Source: Thioalkalivibrio sp. (lineage in GTDB: Bacteria > Pseudomonadota > Gammaproteobacteria > Ectothiorhodospirales > Ectothiorhodospiraceae). From it: DNA of 15,637 nt. Shown one piece after another: positions 6,586-13,478 of this stretch. Numbering within the stretch: position 1 is the first letter of the stretch; the number at the start of each line of letters is the position of its first letter. Location: positions 1 to 15,637 of the forward strand of contig SKOF01000238.1 of NCBI GenBank assembly GCA_007120155.1, read 5' to 3'. Both the position numbers and the translations under genes were made by a program. A model generated the notes under the pieces. That model saw nothing but the letters and a program-made list of their open reading frames with translations, was not told the DNA's origin and made no database searches.

Positions 6586-9500
6586 TTACCCCGCCGGCGC
6601 CCGCCGCAGGTCCAGGGTGTGCGGGTACTCCGGATCCGGGGGTTCGGCCGGCGGGGCCATGGGGCCCGGGGGACTGCCCTCCGGGAAGAACTGCGCCATG
6701 GAACGGATATCCGGTGGCGGCTGCAGGGTGCCCGGGGTGTGGCCATGGTCCCAGAAGCGGGTGATGCGCCGGGCCTCGGCCTCGAAGGCGTTGACCGGGA
6801 AGACGTCGTAGTTGCGCCCGCCCGGGTGGGAGACGTGGTAGGTGCAGCCGCCGATGGCGCGCCCGTTCCAGGTGTCGATCAGGTCGAACACCAGGGGCGC
6901 GTGCACGCCGATGTTGGGATGCAGGGCCGAGGGCGGCTGCCACGCCCGGTAACGCACCCCGGCCACGTATTCCCCGTGGGTGCCGGTGGATTGCAGGGGC
7001 ACGCGCCGGCCGTTGCAGGCCAGCATGTAGCGGCCCTCGGTGAGCCCCGTGACCCGCACCTGCAGACGCTCTACGGAAGAATCCACGTAGCGGGCGGTGC
7101 CCGCCTGGGTGACCTCCTCGCCCAGCACGTGCCAGGGTTCCAGGGCCATGCGCAACTCGATGCGGATGTCACCGATGTTCACCCGCCCGTAATGGGGGAA
7201 GCGGAACTCGGAGAACGGCGCCAGCCACTCCGCCTGGAAGGGATAACCGGCACGATTCAGGTGTTCCACCACCTGGGCCATGTCCCGCTCCACGAAATGA
7301 GGCAGCATGAAACGGTCGTGCAGGGCCGTGCCCCAGCGCACCAGCCGATGCCGGTACGGCTCGCGCCAGAAGCAGGCCACGAGCGTGCGCAGCAGCAGCA
7401 TCTGCACCAGGCTCATCCGCGCGTGGGGTGGCATCTCGAAGGCCCGCAGTTCCAGCAGACCCAGGCGTCCCGTGGAGGTGTCTGGAGAGTACAGCTTGTC
7501 GATACAGAACTCGGCCCGGTGGGTGTTGCCGGTAATGTCCACCAGCAGGTTGCGGAACAACCGGTCCACCAGCCACGGGCGCGGTTCCTCGTCCCGCGGC
7601 AGTTGCTGCAGGGCGATCTCCAGTTCGTAGAGGGATTCGTTGCGCGCCTCGTCGATGCGCGGTGCCTGGCTGGTGGGTCCGACGAACATCCCGGAGAACA
7701 GGTATGAAAGCCCCGGATGGTGCTGCCAGAAGGTCACCAGTGAACCCAGCAGATCCGGGCGGCGCAGCAGCGGGCTGTCCGCTGGCGTTGCCGCCCCGAG
7801 GGTCACGTGGTTGCCGCCGCCGGTGCCCGTGTGGCGGCCGTCCAGCATGAACTTCTCGGTGCCCAGACGGGACTGGCGTGCCTCGTCGTAGAGGACGAGC
7901 GTGTTGTCCCGCAGCTGCTCCCAGGTGCTGGCCGGATGGATGTTCACCTCGATGACACCGGGGTCCGGCGTCACCAGGAGGCGTTCCAGGCGATTGTCCC
8001 GGGGCGGCTCGTAACCCTCCAGCACCACGGGCAATTGAAGCCGGGCGGCAGCCGCCTCCACGGCCGCAACCAGATCAAGGTAATGCTCGAGGAAACTCAG
8101 TGGCGGCAGGAACACATGCAGCCGGCCTTCCCGGGCCTCCACGCAAAGGCTGGTGTGGGGGATCTCCGCCCATCGGGTATCGTCTGGATCATCACCCGGG
8201 ACCTGTGGCTGCAGCCCCGTGTCCATCCGGGGATCCTCCGGTGCGACGCGTTCACTGAACCGCCGGGCCACCTCGCCGAAATAGTCGCCCAGTTCCGGGC
8301 GTTCCTCGAACAGATCGGGCGCCCGGGGTTCATCACGCTCGGCGGGCGCCACCCATGGCAGGCTGTCCAGGGGCAGGCGCAGACCCATGGGCGAGTCGCC
8401 GGGAACCAGGAACAGGTTGCCGCGGCGAAACGCCCACACACCACTGCGCCAGTGACCCAACTCGTGGTCCCAGGTGAGCGGCAGGGCATAGCCCACCGGC
8501 TCGTCCAGACCCCGGGAAAGGACGCGTGCCAGGCGCCGCCGCTCCGTGGAACTCTTGAGGTCCGCCTTGAGGGGGTCCCGGTTGACGGGCTCGTTGCCCT
8601 CCCGCCACAGGTAATAGAGGGGGTCCTCGTAACCGGGCACCAGGTAGCTTTCCGGTACGCCCAGGTGGCGGGAAAGCTCTCGGGCGAAGGCCAGGGCCTG
8701 ATCACGGCCGTGGCCATAGTCCCGGCTTGTGTCCGCCAGCAGGCCGGGATCCCGCCACACCGGCTCACCGTCCCTGCGCCAGAAACAACCCAGCGACCAG
8801 CGCGGCAGGGGCTCTCCCGGATACCACTTGCCCTGTCCGTGGTGGAACATGCCGCCGGGCGCGAAACGCCTGAGCAGCCGTCCTGCAAGATCCCGGGCCA
8901 GCCGCCGCTTGTGGGGCCCATCGGCGCGGGTGTTCCATTCGGCGCCTTCCATGTCGTCGATGGAGACGAAGGTGGGCTCACCCCCCATGGTCAGACGCAC
9001 GTCGCCGTCCGCGAGATCCTGGTCCACCCTGCGGCCCAGGGCGTCGATGGCCGCCCACTGGTCATCGCTGTAGGGCTTCGTGACCCGCGGGTCCTCATGG
9101 ATACGGCTCACCTCGTTGCGGTGCTCGAAGGCCACCTCGCAGACCTCCGTGTAGCCGGAAACGGGGGCCGCGCTCAGGGGGCTCGGCGTGCAGGCGAGCG
9201 GAATGTGGCCCTCACCCGCGAACAGGCCCGAGGTGGGATCCAGGCCGATCCAGCCCGCACCGGGCACGAACACCTCGGCCCATGCGTGCAGGTCGGTGAA
9301 ATCCCGCTCCGGACCGGAGGGTCCGTCCAGGGATTTCTCGTCGGCGGTGAGCTGCACCAGGTACCCGGAGACGAAGCGCGCCGCCAGCCCCAGGTGGCGC
9401 AGAATCTGCACCAGCAGCCAGGCGGAGTCCCGGCAGGAACCGATGCGCCGCTCCAGTGTTTCCTCGCAGGTCTGCACGCCCGGCTCCATGCGCACGTCGT

Positions 9501-9972
9501 AGGCGATGTCCTGTTGAAGCCGGCGGTTGACGTCCACCAGGAAATCCACGATGCCCCGTTCGCCGCGATCCACTTCCGACAGCCAGCCCATGAGTCGCGG
9601 CCCACGTTCCGTGATCTCCAGGTACGGGATCAGTTCCTTGGCCAGGATCACGTCGTACGTGAACGGGAAATGCTCCGCGTAGCGCTCGACGAAAAAATCG
9701 AAGGGGTTGATGACGGTCAACTCCGCCACCAGGTCCACGGTGACGGCGAGCTGCGTCATGGGCTTCGGAAACACCACCCGCGCCAGGAGATTGCCGAAGG
9801 GGTCCTGCTGCCAGTTGATGAAATGTTCCTTCGGCTCGATATCCAGCGAGTAGGCCAGCACCGGCGTCCGGGTGTGCACCGCCGGGCGCAGACGGATGAC
9901 ATGGGGCGACACCCGCACCCTGCGATCGTAGCGGTACACCGTCCGATGATTGAGTGCGACGCGAATGGCCAT
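6586..9972 (-). CDS. Transglutaminase-like protein with DUF2126 putative amidoligase region (COG4196)
   Basis: A 1128-residue cytoplasmic protein. Residues 1-290 form a transglutaminase N-terminal domain plus core with an intact triad: Cys180 (GSCRDSAW), His229 (LHAWAEVF) and Asp245 (LDPTSG). The remaining 800 or so residues match DUF2126, a family annotated as putative amidoligase. Conserved-looking blocks are MGGEPTFVSIDD near 330, HHGQGKWYPGE near 380, IEVNIHPAS near 676 and GTGGGNHVTLG near 716, the last resembling a metal or nucleotide site. One chain thus joins a possible bond-forming domain to a cysteine acyl-transfer or peptidase domain. The tail is Pro-rich. The start at 9972 is the ATG giving MAIRVALNHRTVYRYD, which lines up with the family N-terminus; a GGGA lies about 11 bases upstream. 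It sits alone between two repeat-bearing spacers (172 and 120 bases), after the split pair and before the fused pair. Confidence 0.92.
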   Translation of the reverse strand: MAIRVALNHRTVYRYDRRVRVSPHVIRLRPAVHTRTPVLAYSLDIEPKEHFINWQQDPFGNLLARVVFPKPMTQLAVTVDLVAELTVINPFDFFVERYAEHFPFTYDVILAKELIPYLEITERGPRLMGWLSEVDRGERGIVDFLVDVNRRLQQDIAYDVRMEPGVQTCEETLERRIGSCRDSAWLLVQILRHLGLAARFVSGYLVQLTADEKSLDGPSGPERDFTDLHAWAEVFVPGAGWIGLDPTSGLFAGEGHIPLACTPSPLSAAPVSGYTEVCEVAFEHRNEVSRIHEDPRVTKPYSDDQWAAIDALGRRVDQDLADGDVRLTMGGEPTFVSIDDMEGAEWNTRADGPHKRRLARDLAGRLLRRFAPGGMFHHGQGKWYPGEPLPRWSLGCFWRRDGEPVWRDPGLLADTSRDYGHGRDQALAFARELSRHLGVPESYLVPGYEDPLYYLWREGNEPVNRDPLKADLKSSTERRRLARVLSRGLDEPVGYALPLTWDHELGHWRSGVWAFRRGNLFLVPGDSPMGLRLPLDSLPWVAPAERDEPRAPDLFEERPELGDYFGEVARRFSERVAPEDPRMDTGLQPQVPGDDPDDTRWAEIPHTSLCVEAREGRLHVFLPPLSFLEHYLDLVAAVEAAAARLQLPVVLEGYEPPRDNRLERLLVTPDPGVIEVNIHPASTWEQLRDNTLVLYDEARQSRLGTEKFMLDGRHTGTGGGNHVTLGAATPADSPLLRRPDLLGSLVTFWQHHPGLSYLFSGMFVGPTSQAPRIDEARNESLYELEIALQQLPRDEEPRPWLVDRLFRNLLVDITGNTHRAEFCIDKLYSPDTSTGRLGLLELRAFEMPPHARMSLVQMLLLRTLVACFWREPYRHRLVRWGTALHDRFMLPHFVERDMAQVVEHLNRAGYPFQAEWLAPFSEFRFPHYGRVNIGDIRIELRMALEPWHVLGEEVTQAGTARYVDSSVERLQVRVTGLTEGRYMLACNGRRVPLQSTGTHGEYVAGVRYRAWQPPSALHPNIGVHAPLVFDLIDTWNGRAIGGCTYHVSHPGGRNYDVFPVNAFEAEARRITRFWDHGHTPGTLQPPPDIRSMAQFFPEGSPPGPMAPPAEPPDPEYPHTLDLRRAPAG

Positions 9973-9994
9973 AAGCAATCCCGTAACTATGGAT

Positions 9995-10105
9995 GGAAAA
10001 GCACGACCGCGAAGATGTGCGCGAAGGTCACGAGGTTTGGAATGAACAGTATCCCTTCGCGTAACCTAGCCCATCGCTTCGCGCCCTTTGCGGTTCATGC
10101 TTTCC
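9995..10105. repeat. Degenerate inverted repeat D (between alpha-E and DUF2126 genes)
   Basis: Left arm 9995-10014 pairs imperfectly with 10086-10105 (GGAAAAGCACGA and CCGCGAAG against CTTTGCGG and TTCATGCTTTCC). The next 8 bases inward pair perfectly, 10019-10026 (GCGCGAAG) with 10077-10084. A competing 8-bp pairing joins 10020-10027 with 10054-10061. The unit CGCGAAG recurs, but the 7-base period is only partly kept, so this looks like an older, decayed version of the other arrays. Nothing else was recognised in this 172-base spacer. Confidence 0.6.
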
Positions 10106-10144
10106 CGGCAAGGCAATCCGATAAGACCACCAGGGCGTACGGCA

Positions 10145-11083
10145 TCAAGCCGCCCGGTCCAGGCGGAACCAGTTGTCGACGATGCTGTCATGGGTCTCGG
10201 CCATCTCTTTCTGGATCTGGTCGAGAAACTGGTGCAGGTCTTCGGGCTTGAGGAGCGAGTCGATATCCGCATCCTGTACATGGCGTTTCACCTGGGCGAT
10301 GAAACGCAGGGGAAGTTCATTGCGGGGCAGATTGGCGAGACTCGATTCCACCTCTCCCAACGCGTGGGCCACGGCCCGGGGAAACTGCCGGTCCTGGAGC
10401 AGAAACTGCATCACCAGGGCGCCGCTCACCCGGCGCCGCACGTGCTGGCGGTACATCTGAAAACCGCTCAGGGACTTGAGGATATTGATCCACAGCAGGC
10501 TCTCGAAGGCCTCCTGATCCTCCCCCTTGGCCAGCAGTCCGATGCCGGCCACGTCCAGCAGACGAGAGCTCATGTCGGCGCGCTCCAGATTGCGCCCGGC
10601 GCGGATGAAATCATAGGCATGATCATGGCTCATGGTGCCCGCAAGCAGACCGGTGATTTGCTGGCAGCGGGCGATGACCTCGGACAGAAACGCATACCGC
10701 CCGCGCTTGCCCACACCGGACTCCGCGTTCGTTTTGCCGAACAGATACAGCTCGTTGACCGATTCCCATGCCTCGGCAGGCACCAGGTCCCGCGTGGTGC
10801 GTACGTTCTCCCGCGCGGCGGTCAGTGAGCTCATGATGGAACTCGAGTTGTCCAGATCCGCCAGCAGGAACTTGATGCAGTTGCGTTCGTCATCGCGCTG
10901 GTAATGATGCTCGAAACCCTCGTCCGCGCCTGTGGTCGTCACCATGCTCCGCCAGGACAACTGCACCGAGCGGGGCATGTCCAGGGCCAGGTGGGAAAAG
11001 GCCATCACCATGCGCGCGGTGTTCTCGGCCCGCTCGATGTAGCGGGCCACCCAGTAGAGACGTTCGGCCACTCGTGAAAGCAT
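10145..11083 (-). CDS. Alpha-E domain protein (COG2307), stand-alone copy
   Basis: A 312-residue, mostly helical protein of the alpha-E family, found next to circularly permuted ATP-grasp genes and thought to be their partner; the biochemical role is unknown. It shows the N-terminal signature MLSRVAERLYWVARYIERAE and the central motif AGRNLERADMSSRLL, both rich in the conserved Glu-Arg pairs of the family. The start is placed at the ATG at 11083 rather than an upstream in-frame start, because MLSRVAERLYW is where the family begins. That ATG lies four bases after the stop of the ATP-grasp gene, with GGAG about 11 bases upstream inside that gene, so the two are translationally linked. The same domain is fused to the C-terminus of the paralogue at 3904-6465, confirming a physical partnership. 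No membrane segment or signal peptide is seen. Confidence 0.92.
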   Translation of the reverse strand: MLSRVAERLYWVARYIERAENTARMVMAFSHLALDMPRSVQLSWRSMVTTTGADEGFEHHYQRDDERNCIKFLLADLDNSSSIMSSLTAARENVRTTRDLVPAEAWESVNELYLFGKTNAESGVGKRGRYAFLSEVIARCQQITGLLAGTMSHDHAYDFIRAGRNLERADMSSRLLDVAGIGLLAKGEDQEAFESLLWINILKSLSGFQMYRQHVRRRVSGALVMQFLLQDRQFPRAVAHALGEVESSLANLPRNELPLRFIAQVKRHVQDADIDSLLKPEDLHQFLDQIQKEMAETHDSIVDNWFRLDRAA

Positions 11084-11087
11084 GTCG

Positions 11088-12536
11088 TCAGGACTCCGTA
11101 TCCACGATCCAGGTGTCCTTGCTGCCACCGCCCTGGGAGGAGTTGACCACCAGGGAGCCCTTCCTCAGGGCAACACGGGTCAATCCGCCCGCGGTCACGT
11201 CGGTGCGCACGCCCTGCAGGATGAAGGGGCGCAGATCCACATGCCGGGGCTCCAGGTGACCGTCGCACAGGGTGGGCGTGGTCGAGAGGGACAGGGTCGG
11301 CTGGGCGATGTAGTTCCTGGGATCCTTCCGGATCAGCGCCGCGAACTCCGTACGCTGGCGCTTCGTCGCATGGGGTCCGATGAGCATGCCGTAGCCACCT
11401 GATTCATTGGCGGGCTTGACTACCAGTTCATCCAGGTGCGCGAGCACGTACTCGCGTTCTTCACGGTTCATGCAGCGGTAGGTGGGCACGTTGGGGATGA
11501 CGGGATCCTCGTCGAGATAGTACCGGATGATCTCGGGCACGAAGGCGTAGACCACCTTGTCGTCGGCCACCCCCGCACCGGGTGCGTTGGCCAGGGCCAC
11601 GTTGCCCTTGCGCCATGCGCGCATCAGGCCCGGCACCCCGAGCATGGAGTCCGGATTGAACACCTCCGGATCCAGGAACAGATCATCGACGCGCCGGTAG
11701 ATCACGTCCACACGCTCCAGGCCGCCGATGGTGCGCATATAGACGCAATCGTCGTCGGCCACCATGAGATCGCTGCCTTCCACCAGTTCCGCCCCCATGC
11801 GCTGGGCCAGGAAGGAATGCTCGAAGTACGCGGAGTTGTAGATGCCCGGGGTCAGAACCACGACCTCGGGATAATCCAGCGGCCGGGGCGAGAGGGAGGC
11901 CAGCATGTCGAAGAGCTGGGATGGGTACTCATCCACGGGCAGGATACTGTAGTTCTCGAACAGTTCCGGAAACACCCGTTTGGTGACCTGGCGGTTCTCC
12001 AGCATGTAGGACACGCCGGAGGGCACACGCAGGTTGTCCTCCAGCACGTAGATCGTGCCGTCCGCATCGCGCACCAGGTCCGATCCGCAGATGTGCGCCC
12101 ACACGCCGTGCGCCGGCTCGGCTCCCACGCACTGGTCGCGGAAGTTGCGGGACTGGGCCAGCACCTCACCGGGAAAGACCTTGTCCTTGAGAATCTTCTG
12201 GTCGTTATAGAGATCATTGATGAACAGATTGAGTGCCGCCAGCCGCTGCTTCAGGCCTTCCTCCACCCGCAGCCATTCCTTGCGCGGGATGATCCGGGGG
12301 ATGATATCGAAGGGCCATGCGCGATCGATATTGCCGCCTTCCGTGTACACCGTGAAGGTGATGCCCATCTCGACGATGGCGTGCTCGGCCGCCGCCTTGC
12401 GCTCATGGATCTCCTCGTCACTCAGTGAGCGCAGGTAGGAGGTCAGCGTACGTGCCGCCGCGCGTGAATAACCGGGCGAGCTGATGAGCTCGTCGTAAAA
12501 GCCGTTGGGGTCGTAGCTCTTCCAGTCGATGCTCAT
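11088..12536 (-). CDS. Circularly permuted ATP-grasp protein (COG2308), stand-alone copy
   Basis: A 482-residue cytoplasmic protein of the circularly permuted ATP-grasp family, predicted to join a carboxylate to an amine with ATP, probably making or modifying a peptide. Likely active-site features are intact: the ExN-type metal motif in YVLEDNLRVPSG (Glu166, Asn168), the nucleotide-contacting Lys374 and glycine loop in VVKPANESGGYGM, plus RRVDDLFLDP near 281 and TAGGLTRVA near 448. The C-terminal GGGSKDTWIV is a family hallmark. Assigning catalytic roles rests on analogy to other ATP-grasp enzymes. The ATG at 12536 fits the family N-terminus (DPNGFYDELIS); only a weak GGGA precedes it. The alpha-E gene follows after four bases. 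The gene is 195 bases downstream of the methyltransferase, across repeat E. It is the probable active member of the two ATP-grasp copies. Confidence 0.94.
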   Translation of the reverse strand: MSIDWKSYDPNGFYDELISSPGYSRAAARTLTSYLRSLSDEEIHERKAAAEHAIVEMGITFTVYTEGGNIDRAWPFDIIPRIIPRKEWLRVEEGLKQRLAALNLFINDLYNDQKILKDKVFPGEVLAQSRNFRDQCVGAEPAHGVWAHICGSDLVRDADGTIYVLEDNLRVPSGVSYMLENRQVTKRVFPELFENYSILPVDEYPSQLFDMLASLSPRPLDYPEVVVLTPGIYNSAYFEHSFLAQRMGAELVEGSDLMVADDDCVYMRTIGGLERVDVIYRRVDDLFLDPEVFNPDSMLGVPGLMRAWRKGNVALANAPGAGVADDKVVYAFVPEIIRYYLDEDPVIPNVPTYRCMNREEREYVLAHLDELVVKPANESGGYGMLIGPHATKRQRTEFAALIRKDPRNYIAQPTLSLSTTPTLCDGHLEPRHVDLRPFILQGVRTDVTAGGLTRVALRKGSLVVNSSQGGGSKDTWIVDTES

Positions 12537-12608
12537 GCGAATCGTGGTCCCGAGGGAAGAGTGAATGGATCATCGCTACAGGATAACCCAGGATGCAGGA
12601 TTCGATAC

Positions 12609-12719
12609 TCAAGGTGGACCCCGATGGCCTGGGCCGGCCGTGGCGGGAGAGAAAGATCCACCCTTGAACTTTGAACTTTGAACCTTGAACCTTGAATCTT
12701 GAATCTTGAATCTTGAATC
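12609..12719. repeat. Heptamer tandem array E with diverged inverted partner
   Basis: Positions 12664-12719 are eight consecutive 7-base units with no gap: TTGAACT twice, TTGAACC twice, TTGAATC four times. Identical units sit in blocks, as expected from stepwise local duplication. A short inverted partner (TCAAGGTGGA, 12609-12618) pairs with TCCACCCTTGA (12657-12667). Upstream, 12590-12608 looks like a decayed remainder of the opposite arm. The last four units are the same heptamer as the right arm of repeat C, 6 kb away. It fills the spacer between methyltransferase and ATP-grasp genes. Confidence 0.85.
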
Positions 12720-12731
12720 CCGATCGCCGAA

Positions 12732-13388
12732 TCACCCCGCCAGTGCCTCTCCAGTCAGCGGCCCGTCGGGAAGTTCCTCGTCATGGCGATAATGCACCAG
12801 CTTCCAGTAGCCGAAGAGATTGGCGTTACGCACATCGATCCGTTCCAGGCCGGGCAGACGGGGCAGCGAGTCCAGTTCCATGTCGGTGCGGAATCCAAGT
12901 ATCTTGGACAGGGGCCGCAGTCCGCGCTCCATGCGACGTACAACCGGATGATTCGAGGCAAAGTGATTGATCACCAGTACATCACCGCCGGGTATGCAGA
13001 CCCGCTGCATCTCCGCCAGCAGCCGCTCGGGATGAGGCACCACCGAGGCCACGTACATGGCCACGACACTGTCAAAGCTGTTGTCCGGGAAAGCCAGCTG
13101 CTCCGCATCCATTTCCAGCAGGGCCTCCACCTGGGACAGGCCGCGCGCCCGTTCCCGGGCGATCTTGAGCATGTCCGGGCTGACATCGATACCCACTACC
13201 CGGGCATCCTCCCGATAGTCCGGCAGGGAGAGCCCCGTGCCCACACCCACTTCCAGAATCCGCTGGTTGGCGGCGGTGTTGGCGAGCTGCACCGCCATAC
13301 GGCGGCCACCCGCAAAGATGGGCCCAAAAAAGGCGTCATACGTCAGGGCATAGCGCTTGTAGGCGCTTCGGATGGAAGGGAGATCCAT
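12732..13388 (-). CDS. Class I SAM-dependent methyltransferase, PmtA-like
   Basis: A 218-residue Rossmann-fold methyltransferase. Motif I is ILEVGVGTGLSLPDY (44-58), the acidic end of strand 2 is VVGIDVSPDML (64-74), motif II/III is LEMDAEQLAFPDNSFDSVVAMYVASVVPHP (91-120), and PGGDVLVINHF (133-143) closes the core. These strings and the opening SAYKRYALTYDAFFG resemble Rhodobacter-type phosphatidylethanolamine N-methyltransferases (PmtA), so a phospholipid headgroup is a reasonable but unproven substrate. A small-molecule or peptide target in the neighbouring pathway cannot be excluded. The start is the ATG at 13388, not the in-frame start 57 bases upstream: the shorter form matches the family, has AAGGG about ten bases upstream, and agrees with the predicted promoter at 13417-13445. 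It is the first gene of the minus-strand run and diverges from the hydrolase gene. Confidence 0.88.
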   Translation of the reverse strand: MDLPSIRSAYKRYALTYDAFFGPIFAGGRRMAVQLANTAANQRILEVGVGTGLSLPDYREDARVVGIDVSPDMLKIARERARGLSQVEALLEMDAEQLAFPDNSFDSVVAMYVASVVPHPERLLAEMQRVCIPGGDVLVINHFASNHPVVRRMERGLRPLSKILGFRTDMELDSLPRLPGLERIDVRNANLFGYWKLVHYRHDEELPDGPLTGEALAG

Positions 13389-13416
13389 GGCAACCCTTGG
13401 CGAAAGTGGTGTCTCT

Positions 13417-13445
13417 GTTGTACCGGCTCCGGGCCTGCGTTTCAA
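13417..13445 (-). promoter_or_regulatory. Candidate sigma-70 promoter for the methyltransferase-led operon
   Basis: On the minus strand, TTGAAA (13440-13445, five of six matches) is separated by exactly 17 bases from TACAAC (13417-13422, four of six). Transcription would begin near 13410 and leave a leader of about 22 bases before the ATG at 13388. It lies in the 90-base spacer shared with the divergent hydrolase gene. No equally good plus-strand promoter was found there. Sequence match only. Confidence 0.5.
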
Positions 13446-13478
13446 GGGGCGGCCCCGTTTTGGACATCAGGCTGACCC

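Noticed and set aside
7807..10251. 814-codon + strand frame opposite the DUF2126 gene and running through repeat D.
   Set aside because: The antisense of a confidently recognised gene; low-complexity product, and it crosses a non-coding repeat and part of the alpha-E gene.
12664..12719. Possible CRISPR-like regular array.
   Set aside because: Units are 7 bases with no spacers between them, and no cas genes are nearby.
13389..13445. Longer start for the methyltransferase (19 extra residues from 13445).
   Set aside because: The extra residues do not resemble the family, and the candidate promoter and ribosome site both favour the ATG at 13388.
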